Part shown: one piece after another, positions 34,036 to 45,157 of the stretch | Layout of the letters: the number at the start of each line of letters is the position of its first letter | Position numbering within the stretch: the stretch's first letter is position 1 | NCBI GenBank assembly: GCA_035048495.1 | Contig: CM068543.1 | Span: 29,129,751-29,193,750 of the forward strand | Direction: 5' to 3' | From: Euptelea pleiosperma | Taxonomy: Eukaryota; Streptophyta; Magnoliopsida; Ranunculales; Eupteleaceae | DNA length: 64,000 bases | Translations under genes and position numbers: made by a program | The notes under the pieces: model-generated | The model's database searches: none | Told to the model about the DNA's origin: nothing | What the model saw: the letters and a program-made list of their open reading frames with translations, nothing else

Positions 34036-34883
34036 TCTATTATTATTATAAATCGAGAACCGGGGTTGGGGCACGCAACACACCACACGCCCACCGCCTC
34101 TCTACTTTAAAGGCAAAACTTGCCTCAAGTTGTCCAGCACGCGAACTTCGCTGAGGGGGGACCAAACCTTTGGATCTGAGTACCCCAATTAGTGTTAGAA
34201 ATCTACCGTTCAAAATTAACTCATGAAAATGCCTCCAATCAAATCCTTAACAATCACTAATCAGGCTGATTTTTTGCAGGTAAGGCCATTAAGGCAACCG
34301 CCTTAGGCCCTTTGGTGAGAGAGGGCCCCCAGCCCAAGTCCCACTATTGGGCTGTGCCTTATTGGATATACAAACCAAAAATCAACCTGATTTATCATCT
34401 CTAGCCATAGAATTTAGTATTTTTTTAGGACATGATTCTACCCATTGGATTCAAGCGTGTTTTTTGGGTAGTAAATCCAATGGCTAAAAATAATCAATCA
34501 GGCTGATTTTTAGTGTTTATCCACCAATAGGTAGGCTGAACATCCACGTAGTCATTGGGCCGAAAAAATGATCTATGTAGGGCCACGAGAGTCCTCTGTA
34601 TCTAAATTGTTTTTTGTAGTTTTTGATTATAAAGTATAGTTTTTGTATAAAGATTTTCAATAATATAGAGTTTAATATTTTAATTAATATAATATATATT
34701 AATATATTAAATATAAAAAAGGCCTTATATAGGGTTTTCGCCTTAGGCCTCGACTTGTACCGAGACGGCCTTGATTGATGGATGGGCCAAACATCGATAT
34801 GGTCAGTGATCTCTGAGTGTGTGCCACATGTAAGGTGCTGCCATGTATTAGGTGGATGTGCATCGCACGTTGCGTACCCCTAG
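34036..34883 (+). mobile_element. Helitron-like element 6, interrupted by another element
   Basis: Starts TCTATTATTATTATAAATCG and GAGAACCGGGGTTGG, matching elements 1 and 2, and ends GTGCATCGCAC with CTAG at 34,880-34,883 before host T. As in element 2, family A palindrome halves are inside. Between about 34,278 and 34,775 an insertion splits them. Its ends CAGGTAAGGCCATTAAGGC and GCCTTAGGCC...GACGGCCTTG are inverted, hAT-like, and contain a family G piece at 34,360-34,560. Non-autonomous. Confidence 0.65.
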
Positions 34884-34956
34884 TATCATTTAGAGAAGTT
34901 CAAAAATATATGAGATAATAAAAGAAAGAGGTGGGTAAAAAAAATGTGAAAATAAA

Positions 34957-35200
34957 GGTCCGTTTGGAAACCCGGAATTGAGCCGGATTTGGAATTGTGA
35001 TTCTTGGTGTCACAAATTTATGTATTTGGGTGGCCTTATTTCCTAGAATTTTATTTCCAAATCCTTGTGATTTCCCAGAATTAGAAGTTTTAGGGGGGGA
35101 CTTCTAATTCCTGGACTTTTATTTCAGCGCTGAGAGAAATATTATCAGGCATTAAAACTTCTAATCTTCCCCTCTTCCTCTCCAACTCTTTCTAGCAACG
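34957..35200. mobile_element. Left end of a hAT-like element
   Basis: GGTCCGTTTGGAAACCCGG and the following GGAATTG-rich stretch match the left end at 27,378. The right end was not found before the CACTA terminus at about 35,272, so the CACTA element may have inserted into it. Non-coding. Confidence 0.5.
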
Positions 35201-35289
35201 CTGTGCACTTCGTCTCCAACCTCTCCCACCCTCATCCAGCAAACTGTAGCTTTATCAATGGTGATCACGCGTAGTACAGGAAAATAGGG

Positions 35290-35672
35290 TATTAGCGGCT
35301 TTCGAGACCGCCGTTAAAAGTCAGAAAAACTGCCGCTAAAATTTTCAGCAGCGGTCGGCGACCGCCGCTGATACCCTGGTCGCTGAAACTTATAGCGGCA
35401 GCCAGGTGAAAATTGACCGCCGCTAAAAAGTACCACACCAGCGACGAAGCATTCGTTGCGGAAAACAATATTAGAGGCGGGATTATTAGTACTAGCGGCG
35501 GCCAGATATGGGCCGCCGCTAAAAGTATTTATTAGCCGTGGTCAGACTAGAACCGCCACTGAAACTGAGTATTAGTGGCAAGACTATGCATCCTTTTAGC
35601 GGCGGTCAAACTCTGGCCGCTGCTATTACATACTTTTAGTAGCGGTCACTGACCGCCGCTAATACACACTTT
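35290..35672. repeat. CACTA subterminal repeat region
   Basis: At least a dozen copies of AGCGGCGGTC-like or GACCGCCGCTAA-like motifs in both orientations, often paired as hairpins (for example near 35,590-35,660). In CACTA elements such motifs are binding sites for the TNPA-type protein. High local GC contrasts with the AT-rich DNA on either side. Confidence 0.8.
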
Positions 35673-35907
35673 CCGGTAAAAGTCATTTACTATTTGAAAT
35701 TTTTTTTTTTTCCACATGATCCCTGTACCACCTGTAAACCTGTAGCATTTTGATTACTATAATAGTAACTAAACCAAATAAGCAAAAAGAAAAAAAATTT
35801 GTTCATTAAACTCAAAAATTAATTAATACAATATCGTTTGTTCAGAAACATCAATAAATAAAATTAAAAAAGTCCAAGGCTTAAACATCTACTGGGTCTG
35901 CATCAGA

Positions 35908-35925
35908 TCAATAATAGCCTGGGTC
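35908..35925 (-). other. Candidate last exon of the TNPA-like gene
   Basis: On the minus strand TTTTTTTTTGCAG is followed by GACCCAGGCTATTATTGA, encoding DPGYY and a stop. Joined to the acidic end of the TNPA-like frame at 55,000 (DDDE, then GTGTAT) the phase fits. This would make the tandem array and the LTR element intronic. The 5' splice site is not optimal, so this is inference. Confidence 0.4.
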
Positions 35926-35993
35926 CTGCAAAAAAAAATTTAGTAAAATTATTAAAATAAAATATGTTATAGGTTATAATAAAATAAAAATAT

Positions 35994-37198
35994 TGTGGGG
36001 GAAAATTTTCTGATCTAACCCACACAATCTTCGAGGTCAGACGATTCGGATTTTGGTGATGATCGGACGACTCTGATGCTCCAGGATGAAACTGCTTTCT
36101 CCTCTGGGAAGGATAGGATGATCTCCGGATGAGATTTGGTTGTACCTGTTGACAAGACTCTGACGCTCAAGTCAGCTTGGGAAATATAACAGGTTTCAGG
36201 AAAATAGTAAAAGGTTTCAGAGTTTAGGCTATCTGGATCTGGAGAGCAAGATCCTCTTCTCAGTCCTGAGGGTCTCATATTTATAACCTTAGAACTGGCG
36301 TGACTCACCTTCCACGTGTCTAGTCATTATCAGTCAACGATGACTCAGATGGATTCTGTTATAAAACAGAATCTTATGGTTATATCTTGACTTCCTTGAT
36401 TCGGTTATACCTGAAATAACTGGAGCGACATTGAGGTGGCATCCTTCGTGTCATGTATTCGGATAAGGGGATGTCGAATTCGTGATAATTCAACTAGCTG
36501 CCACGTGGCCATTATTCATTAGTCAAGAAATCGATTGTGTTCAGAATACTTACCTTGTACGTAAGAGATTCTGCCACGTAAGTCGTTTGACCTTATCTGG
36601 CTTTGTCGGGATAAGATTGAAATAGATCCCGTCAAGCCCGTTGATCTTGTCGGGATGAGATTGAAATAGATCCCGTCACGCCCGTTGATCTTGTCGGGAT
36701 GAGATTGAAATAGATCCCGTCACGCCCGTTGATCTTGTCGGGATGAGATTGAAATAGATCCCGTCACGCCCGTTGATCTTGTCGAGACACAGTCATCCAA
36801 CAAATCATAGGATCTTGCCGGGGTGAGATCGAAATAGATCTCGGCAAGTAAGTCTGTTGGTCTTGTCGGGATGATATTGAAATAGACCCCGGCAACTGAA
36901 TTGTCAACAATGATTATGTCGGGCAAGATTGAATGCTTTCCGACATATTCAAGGCTGAGACGTTAATGCATTCTGTTAGCATCACCTCTATGTGTCGATC
37001 ATTCCATCATGACACATGGCATTTCTAATTAATGGAAGGTATGCGACACGATGGGCAGTTTTAATGGCTCCCGATGATGACTCCGGCGCATTTAATTTTG
37101 CGTGCTGTCTACTAACACGTGTCATCTATTTGAATCCGCACGTGCTGAGCCAGGAACACGCGTCAATATTTGACTTGCTGGAAAATACGGCACCCACA
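35994..37198 (-). repeat. 3' LTR of the Tat element (1205 bp)
   Basis: Begins TGTGGGGGAAAA and ends CGGCACCCACA in plus orientation. It includes about four 44-bp units (GCCCGTTGATCTTGTCGGGA...) at 36,600-36,800 and a minus-strand TATA-like TTATAAATA near 36,277. The 3' position follows from the minus-strand gene order and from the polypurine tract at 37,200. Confidence 0.92.
36600..36905. repeat. 44-bp minisatellite in the 3' LTR
   Basis: Units of 44 bases containing TTGTCGGGATGAGATTGAAA, four near-perfect copies, then two diverged ones with CGGGGTGAGATCGAAATAG. The other LTR has more copies, which explains most of the 180-base length difference between LTRs. Confidence 0.85.
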
Positions 37199-37213
37199 TC
37201 ACCCCCCTTTTTG
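37199..37213 (-). promoter_or_regulatory. Polypurine tract of the Tat element
   Basis: On the minus strand AAAAAGGGGGGTGA directly precedes the 3' LTR start TGTGGG. This is the expected plus-strand primer site for reverse transcription. Confidence 0.75.
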
Positions 37214-37513
37214 AGAAGATCGATAAGTGACTGTCGTATCTTCTGAAAAAGACCCTGGCCCTCCACGTTTCATCTCTATTTCTTGGCCGTAGGATCACAT
37301 GGTAACCAATCGATCATTACCTTCCTCATTTAATATTGCGCCAGTTGTTGCTGTATATACGAGACGTGTCCGTACTAGCGTGCTGCCCAACGTACGGCCG
37401 TCGAATGGAATGATTGACGGGTTCAGTACTCGAAGGAACAGGTAACCGAACCGTCAAGTAACAAATTCTTCGGATTATAATCAAATTACTGATTTGATAT
37501 AACCAGATCTTTG

Positions 37514-37524
37514 CCTATAAATGG
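37514..37524 (+). promoter_or_regulatory. TATA box of the antisense gene
   Basis: CCTATAAATGG on the plus strand, 179 bases before the ATG at 37,703, in non-LTR sequence. It predicts a start near 37,545 and a CT-rich leader. It points opposite to gag-pol. Confidence 0.6.
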
Positions 37525-37702
37525 CTCATTCACCTCATTCTTCCATTTCTTCGCTTTGATCGGCGCTCTGTAACACAAGTTTTAAGCTCAAGCTGCTCCT
37601 TGTCTCTACCTCCTCTGTTTGCCGCTTCCTGACTGTAACGGTACTTTTTACTTAACTGTTACCTCTTCTCTCTTATCTTCATCTTTCTCTTATCTCTCTC
37701 AA

Positions 37703-40312
37703 ATGGCTAGGGGTAGAGTAGTTCTTGAAGATACCGAAGAAATGGTTCCCAGAGAACCAGTAGAAACCAGTGTTGATGTAGAGGAACAGTTATCCTCTGA
37801 CTTGTTGGATAGAGAAGTAGATACGTATAGGGAGGAACCAATAGTTCCTCAAGTAATCGTCAGGGTCCCTACTCATGGGAATGACCCTTATATTGTAGGT
37901 TTGAGGAGGGAATTTGCCATTCCTTCTTCTGTTTTCATTAATGTCGGTTCTCGTCATGGGGAAAATATCAACCCTGGCGAAATAAGCATCACTCGGCTTC
38001 AATTGAAGTTCGGGTTAACCCTACCTTTGACCCCTCTAGTGAGGGAAGTCCTCTGGTTTTACGACCGGGCTCCCGGCCAGATGCACGGAAATTTCTGGCG
38101 TCTGATGAATAGGATTGAGTATTTCAACTCTACAAGTAAATACCAGATCGGTCTCTCTGAGATCGATTATCTGTACATTTTGAGGAGGTGCCCAGACTGC
38201 TTCGATACCGATATGTTCTGGTCGGTAGCTGCTCGGAAGAAAGAACAGAAGATAGTTGAGAGCCTGCCCGATAGTCATAAGGGATGGCACTCTGATCTTC
38301 TGCTGGTGACTGGATCTTGGGAATTTGATGAACGTGTGGAGGGGAGCTCCAGCAGCCATAGAGTCCGTACAAGCTTTAACTTATCGGGTAAGCTCCTCTT
38401 TATATCTCGTCAATCTCCTTTAGACTGAGCTAATCAATCTACTGATCAGTCCCCTCTCTTCTCTGCTGTAGACTATGTCAGACGTCCCTGGAAATATCCT
38501 CAGGATATAGACGACAAGGTCAAATATATTTTGAGGAAAATCCCCAAGGTAGTAAAGCAATGGTCCCTGGCGGGACTAATTGATAAAAATAAAAGGTCCT
38601 CAGCTTCTACTCCCGTCATCCCACGGGACCTGCGAATAACTGCTCACGACTATTCGCGTAAGCATCCCGCTCTTGAGATCACTGCAAGGGAGGATAGGCC
38701 TCGGGAAGAGGAGGAAATAAGTCCCGACATCCCCCTAATAAAAAGACATTGTCAAACGAGGGAGTCGGCCCAAATAGACCCTCCTACAAGTCGGGATGCT
38801 CCTGCACCTTATCCCGTAGCCGAATTCTTTAGACATCCAGATGGTCGTCAGGAACCTCTGAATGATTTTGCCCGGGAATTGGTTCGGTTGGAAGAGGCAG
38901 AGGTATCTTCATATACACCCATATTTATCTCACACATTCTTTTATCTGATCAATTAACCCATTTTCTCTCTTGCAGATGGAGGGCCGAATGACTGAAATG
39001 CAGAAGGACACTTTTGCTGCTCCAGCCCTGGCGCCAAGGAAGAAGAGGAAACTGGTCAAGGGATTAGCTCCTGAATTAGAAGCATCTCTGATTCGGGAAG
39101 GTATGGTTGCTTCTAGGGCCAATCTGGCCAGCGATTCTTCATTGAATCGTCCTTCTGAGGTTCCAGATTCTCCTTCAGTAGCCACCATACCTACTGCTTC
39201 TCCCTCGATCGCCATCACGATGTCACCTTCTGGGTTCCATCTTTCTCCAGGACTTCATCAATCGTCCACCCCTCCATCAACCTCTCAACCAACCGATACT
39301 GCGGGACCTAGTCATTCAATAGGTGAGCATATTCGTTCTCCTTTATTCCCGTCTGGTACAGTATTTGACATGGTTGATACATGGGTTACACTAAAAGAAT
39401 TGTGGCAACAAGATAACCCCATTGCAGGTTTACGGGATTTCAATGGCGAGGAACCGTATACCATGAATGCTGGTTGCCTGCCTAACGGGAAGCCCATTAC
39501 GGAGCAAAGCTCCATTGCTGATGCCGGGGTGGCTTCGACCTTAATTGAACGGATTTGTCTCCCCCGAGATAGATTGCGTTACATTGATATGCCTTCCCCA
39601 AAAGTGCCCTGCGAAGTCCTCAGTCGTTCCCTCCTGGAGGTAATTGTTTTTCCGATTGATTCTCATGATGTATTTCTCGATTATAGACTAACATTATTCT
39701 CTTGTGTGTAGAGTATCCATGCTTATGTAGGTCTGAAGGATCCTTCAAAACTACATTGCCCTTGTCGAAAAATCAAGTGCATCTGAGGCTAAGCTCAAAC
39801 TGGCTGAAGAACAAATTCAAGCCGCCAACTTATCTGCCGAAGTTTCTAAAACCAAGGCTGAGATGGAGAAAAAGTTGGCCCTTAAAGCCCTCGCATCAAA
39901 GAAGAAAGCCGAAGATAGCTTATTCAAAGTCAAGGCAGAATGTACAAAATTCAAGGAGAAAGCCAGTTGCCTTTAAGAAGATCTGGAGAAGATGATTGTT
40001 GAGAGGGATGAAATCAAGCAAGCATCTGATGCCCTCCAACAAGAATCTTACGACCGTGGATACCGGGAAGGCTTCGCCAAGTGCGAAACTATGATGGAAG
40101 AAGACGGAGAAGAAGTTCAAGAAATGGTTCAGCCCAAGACAATGGTCGGGATGACCATTCCAAAAGAAGTATCCCGAGAACCTTCTCCAACCATCCCAGC
40201 ATCTGAAGTCGCTCCAGATTCCTATCATACAAAAATGGTTACTCCAGGAGAGGATGTTACTATAAATCCTATTATTCAGTCGGCTGACGGACAGGATGTG
40301 ACTCCTATATGA
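37703..40312 (+). pseudogene. Antisense spliced gene of the Tat element (Transposase_28-type protein)
   Basis: Plus-strand gene between integrase and the 3' LTR. Exons: 37,703-38,387, 38,472-38,902, 38,977-39,639 and from 39,712, with GT/AG introns whose phases agree (1, 0, 0). The N-terminal exon, MARGRVVLEDTEEM onward, contains ITRLQLKFGLTLPLTPLVRE and then the APGQMHGNFWRLMN segment, matching the Pfam family named putative gypsy type transposon (Transposase_28). Exon 2 begins DYVRRPWKYPQDIDDK and has basic and acidic stretches. Exon 3 has KRKLVKG and a Ser/Pro-rich linker. The last part is a Lys/Glu/Ala coiled coil (LKLAEEQIQAANLSAEVSKT). A one-base shift near 39,749 and a TAA at 39,974 break the coiled coil. 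Antisense ORFs of this kind are known in Tat elements (Grande, RIRE2, Retand); their function is unknown. The exon structure is read from the sequence, not from transcripts. Confidence 0.75.
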
Positions 40313-40409
40313 TTTTCGTAATCTGACTGGATCAAGGGTTTTTTTTTTTTTTTGTAGATGCCGTTTAAGGCTTTTTAATTTAATAGAACATTCTTCTTTC
40401 AATGTATGA

Positions 40410-41075
40410 ATTGAATTCTTAGATGGAGCAAGAAACCAAGATGTATAAGAATCCAAGGCTCCCGGCAAAGACTCCAAAATTGACGGGAATCTTCATTAAT
40501 TCTAGTCGCATGACTAAGAATTTGTATCATCCCGGCCTTCCGGTTTCAAGGTTCCCGGCTAGGACTTCATAGTCGACGAGAATCTCGTTAATTCTAGTCG
40601 CATGACTAAGAATTTTGATCATCCCGGCCTTCCAGTTTGTATACTTGAATTCTTATCAAGGCGAGAAGCCAAGATGTATAAGAATCCAAGGCTCCCGGCT
40701 AGGACTTCATAATCAACGGGAATCTCATTAATTCTAGTCGCATGACTAAGAATTTTGATCATCCCGGCCTTCCGGTTTGTATACTTGAATTCTTATCAAG
40801 GCGAGAAGCCAAGATGTATAAGAATCCAAGGCTCCCGGCTAGGACTTCATAATCGACGGGAATCTCGTTAATTTTAGTCGCATGACTAAGAATTTTGATC
40901 ATCCCGGCCTTCCGGTTTGTATACTTGAATTCTTATCAAGGCGAGAAGCCAAGATGTATAAGAATTCAATGCTTCCGGCTAGGACTTCATAATCGACGGG
41001 AATCTCGTTAATTCTAGTCACATGACTAAGAATTTTGATCATCCCGGCCTTCCAGTTTCAAGGCTCCTGGATAGG
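40410..41075. repeat. 140-bp tandem repeat in the 3' untranslated part of the Tat element
   Basis: Four to five copies of a 140-base unit containing ACTTGAATTCTTATCAAGGC, CAAGGCTCCCGGCTAGGACT and GACTAAGAATTTTGATCATC. Spacing is 140-141 bases in the last three copies; the first two are shortened. It lies between the 3' ends of the antisense gene and integrase. Confidence 0.9.
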
Positions 41076-41099
41076 ACTTCAAGTTGATAATCACGCTTT

Positions 41100-42285
41100 T
41101 TCTTGCATGAGAAACTTGGAATCATCTTTATTGATAGAAGATCCGCATATTGAATGCGTTCTACGGTCTTTCAAATACATCTCCGTCCTGTGTTCTCAAA
41201 TAATACGCCCCGTTCTGCCCAATCCTGTCAATAAGGTAAGGACCTTCCCAATTGGCACCCAATTTGCCACTCCCAGGCTCTCTGGTATTGTCAAATACTT
41301 TTCTCAGTACCAAATCTCCAACTTTGAAGGTCCTGCGTCTGACGCGGCGATCATACGATCGTTTGATAGTTTGCTGATAATTAGCCAGTCTCACAACTGC
41401 CTGCTCACGACGTTCTTCTAGCAAGTCATTATCCCGAGCCAAAATTCCTTCATTCTATCCAGTATTGACAGCCTGAGTACGGGATGTTGGGACAACAACT
41501 TCTGTAGGGATTACTGCTTATGACCCATAGGCCAGAGAAAATGGAGATTCCCCTGTAGTTCTTCTCGGGGTAGCTCGGTATGCCCACAATACTCCCGATA
41601 ATTCTTCTGTCCATTTTCCCTTTGCTCGATCTAACCTCTTCTTCAAGTTTTTGAGTATAACTCGATTTGCTCTTTCAGCAAGTCCATTACTCTGGGGGTA
41701 TCTCGGGGCAGATAGTCTTTTCTTTATATTCAAAGCCTGACACAAAGCTTTCACCTCGGTGGAATCAAACTGGGTTCCATTGTCTGTGACTATCTCTTCT
41801 GGAATGCTGAACCGGCAAATGATATTCTCCCATAAGAACCTCTTCACATGTGAAGACTGTACCTGAACTAACGGAACTGCTTCGATCCACTTTGTGAAGT
41901 AATCTGTGGCCACCAATAAGAACCTTACATTCCCTGGGGCTGTCGGGAATGGTCCCATTATATCTAATCCCCATTTCGCAAATGGCCATGGACTGAATAT
42001 AGGATGTAACTCTTCGGCGGGAACCTTAATCAACGGAGAATATTTCTAGCATTTCTCACATTTCTTGACCAGCAATTTGGCGTCTTTCTGCATATAGGGC
42101 CAAAAATAACCTTGGCTGAGAGCTTTATGTGCCAAGGTCCTCGCCCCCGAGTGATTTCCACATTCACCCGCGTGTATCTCAAGAAGAACTTGTTGAGATT
42201 CTCTAGGGGTAAGGCATTTAAGGAGGGGACCTGATGCTGATTTCCTGTACAGATCTTGGCCTACCATGGTATACCTTCTTCCAAG
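41100..42285 (-). pseudogene. Integrase of the Tat element
   Basis: Minus-strand. The zinc-binding HHCC region reads HAGECGNHSGARTLAHKALS followed by the C-E-K-C pair near 42,055. A TAG codon just after it (near 42,043) separates it from the catalytic core. The core keeps its first Asp in WGLDIMGPFP, the second in VTDNGTQFDS and the Glu in YPQSNGLAERANRV. After another stop at 41,518 the C-terminal GPY/F module follows (FKVGDLVLRK, NWEGPYLIDR). Catalytic residues are retained but the frame is interrupted by stops, so no full-length enzyme is made from this copy. Confidence 0.9.
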
Positions 42286-42288
42286 CCT

Positions 42289-43437
42289 CTAAATTCTCTT
42301 CGCGGCATCTCTCCCAGATGGGAGTTCTCCATGTTGTAAATACCTTCGAAAATCGTCCATCCAACTTGGCTCATGATCAACCTCCACCGGGGCTAGATAA
42401 ACCTCAACAGGTGAATGAATACTTAGAAATTCCTGATAATCCACGGATATAGTTCTTGATTCAGTTCCTCCCATCATAGTAGATAAATAGGCCAAGGCAT
42501 CAGCATGCCGATTTTCCATTCTTGGTAACTGATGAATTTTTATGTTACCAAATCGCTCAGCCAAATGTTGAACAATATCTAAATAAGCTGCCATCCTCTC
42601 ATCTCGGGCTAGATATGTCCCAACGAATTGACTGACGACCAACTGTGAATCAGTATATACGGTAATATCTTTTATCCTGAGATCAAGTGCTGTTTGGAGT
42701 CCCGAAATCATTGCTTCATATTCTGCTTCATTATTGGATGCCACAAACCCGAGTTTAACAGATTTTTCCAATCTAGTATTCTCAGGTGTGACCAGGACGA
42801 CTCCTATACCTGACCCGTTCTCACTGGCTGATCCGTCAGTAAACAGTCTCCACCCCGTCTTAGGATTCAACATCTCTGGCATCTCGGGAAGTGGAAAAAC
42901 TTCTCTGTCCTCGCCCCCAATGTCTGACATATCTTGAACTGGAAAATCAGCCAAAAACCCAGCTAAGGCATGTCCCTTCTCGGATGTTCTTGGTGAGAAC
43001 TGAATGTCGTATTGAGCCAAATAAATGGCCCATTTAGCCATTCTTCCTGACAAATCGATCTTACCGAGTATAGATTTCAAAGGATGCTCTGTGTAGACTG
43101 TAATAGTTCTGCCTTCGAAGTAGGGTTTAAGATGTCTCGAAGCATAAATCAAAGCCAGAGCAGCTTTCTCGATTGTGGCATATCTCGTTTCTGCCCCAAT
43201 AAGAGTCTTACTGGTAAAATATACTGGCCGTTCTTCCCGATCGAGTTCACGGAAGAGGACAGCGCTAATGGATTCATCAGTGGTAGCCAAATAAAGACCC
43301 AGAGGTTCTCCTTGATCAGGTTTAGAAAGAATCGGAGGTTGTGAGAGATAATGTTTGAGCTTTTGAAAGGCTTCATCACATTCTTCTGTCCAGTCAAACC
43401 TTCCATTTTCTTCAAGAGTCTGAATAAAGGTCTGCAT
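42289..43437 (-). pseudogene. Dual RNase H region of the Tat element
   Basis: The first part is the Ty3-type RNase H remnant (RPVYFTSKTLIGAETRYA, LKPYFEGRTITVYTEH). A second, archaeal-type RNase H follows: LFTDGSASENGSGIGVVL with the first catalytic Asp, then SNNEAEYEAMISGLQTAL with the Glu, then TVYTDSQLVVSQFVG with the next Asp, then ENRHADALAYLS. Having both is diagnostic of the Tat lineage. This 382-codon stretch is uninterrupted. The reverse transcriptase upstream overlaps it in another frame, marking a one-base frameshift near 43,400. Confidence 0.9.
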
Positions 43438-44210
43438 CTATCTGACGATCTTGCTATGAAGCGATTCAATGCTGCTATCCTCCCGGCAAGTTTTTGGACT
43501 TCCTTCCTGTTCTTCGGTGATGGTATATCTGTCAAAACCCTGATCTGCTCGGGATTAGCTTCAATTTCTCGCCTTGTAATGAGATAACCTAGAAATTTCC
43601 CTAAGGTCACTCCAAAGACGCACTTGGTAGGATTGAGCTTCATTTGATACTCTCGAAGACGATCAAAAGTTTTCCCAAGATCTCCCAGATGTAATTCCCG
43701 AGTCTTTGTTTTAACCATCATATCGTCTATATATAGCTCCATTGTCACGCCAATCATATCATGGAACATTCTATTGATGAGACGTTGATAAGTGGCTCCC
43801 GCATTCTTGAGGCCAAAAGGCATCACTCTGTAACAAAAGACGCCCCTATCAGTCGTGAAGGCCGTCATCTCCTGATCTGGCTCATACAGAGGGATCTGAT
43901 TATAACCCGAATACCCATCCATGAAAGATAAGATCTCATATCCCGAGGTTGCATCAACAAGTTGATCAATCCTTGGCAAGGGATATGGATCTTTAGGGCA
44001 GGCCTTATTCAAGTGTGTGAAGTCTATGCAAACTCTGATCTTCCCATTCTTCTTTGGAACAGCCACTATGTTGGCTAACCATTGAGCATTATTGACTTCG
44101 CGGATGAATCCGGCCTCCAGGAGTTTATCAATCTCTTCCTGGACTGCCCGCTGCTTCTCAGGAGCAATCCTCCGAGGTCTCTGTTTCACAGGTAAATGAT
44201 CTCTATTTAC
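43395..44210 (-). pseudogene. Reverse transcriptase of the Tat element
   Basis: Minus-strand. From the start it has RRIAPEKQRAVQEEIDKLLE, FIREVNNAQWLANIVAVPKK, GKIRVCIDFTHLNKACPKD, YPLPRIDQLVDATSGYE, a PFGLKNAGATYQRL block, and the catalytic YIDDMMVKT near 43,717. The thumb ends in LAGRIAALNRFIARSSDRC. The upstream linker to the protease has a TAA close to 44,210, and the frame shifts near 43,400 into RNase H. Confidence 0.92.
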
Positions 44211-44439
44211 TTATAAACGATGGCAGGAAATGTCGGGAGAAATACCCGGCATATCGTTGAATGACCATGCAAAAATATCCATATAAGATTTCAGAAAATC
44301 AGTGTAGGATATCTTTTCTTCGACAGATAAACCAGCCCCGATAAAAGTATACTTTGGGTTTTCCTTACTCAAAGATATCATTATCATCTTCCCGGCTCAG
44401 CGCAGTCTGCTCCAGACTTGCCGGGATGTGCTCTGATTG

Positions 44440-45141
44440 CTATTGCTCTGCAATTAAAGATGAGGTTCCCTTTCCATGATGATCCTCCTGGACTGGGACC
44501 TCCTTCGATTTCAGGGCCATGGCATAACATTTTGTCGAGATGGCCTGATCTCCTTTGAGCTCCATAATCCCGTGAGCAGTCAAGAATCGGAATAATTGAT
44601 GATAGGTAGACGGTACCCCCTTTACTTCATGTATCCACCCTCTCTCCAAAATGCCATTGTAGGGGGATGGTGTATCTAGAACAAGAAATTCGACCATAGA
44701 CGTGATCGATCCCGTCTTTACTGGCAGAATTACTTTTCCCATTGCATATTCTCTCTGGCCATTGAATCCGACCAGGGGAACATTGCTCTGGATGAGATCT
44801 GATGGGTTAAAACCCATCTTCCGAAAAGCCTCTGCAAATAGAATTTCGGCTGAGCTCCCGGGATCAATCAACAGACGCTTTACCTCATAATTACCCACAG
44901 GCAAAGTGAGCACTAACGCATCCGAATGTGGATGATCTACTCCCACGAGATCTCTATCGGAGAAGAAAATGGCTGCGTCAGTGCTTTCCATCATTTCCAC
45001 GGGATCTGTTATTCTAAGTCCCGTTGATAGGTGCAAGATCTCATTCAGGTGTTCGACCTTCCTAATTTTAATCCTGTCTACCCTCTCCGTCTCTCCACGG
45101 GATAGCTGCCGTCCTCCCCCGTGTATGACGTCAATTACCAA
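44440..45141 (-). pseudogene. Aspartic protease region of the Tat element
   Basis: A 233-codon minus-strand frame with VKRLLIDPGSSAEILFAEAF, the DxGSS active-site motif of retroelement aspartic proteases (here DPGSS), and the flanking LVGFNGQREYAMGKVILPV. The spacer to reverse transcriptase is interrupted by stops. Confidence 0.85.
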
Positions 45142-45157
45142 CCCACGTTCTTACTGT

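Noticed and set aside
37619..37702. Antisense gene starting at 37,619
   Set aside because: The codon there is TTG; the first ATG in frame is 37,703, which gives the family-like MARGR start.
38036..39515. Minus-strand open frames opposite the antisense gene
   Set aside because: Shadows of the plus-strand exons; no domain and no relation to pol.
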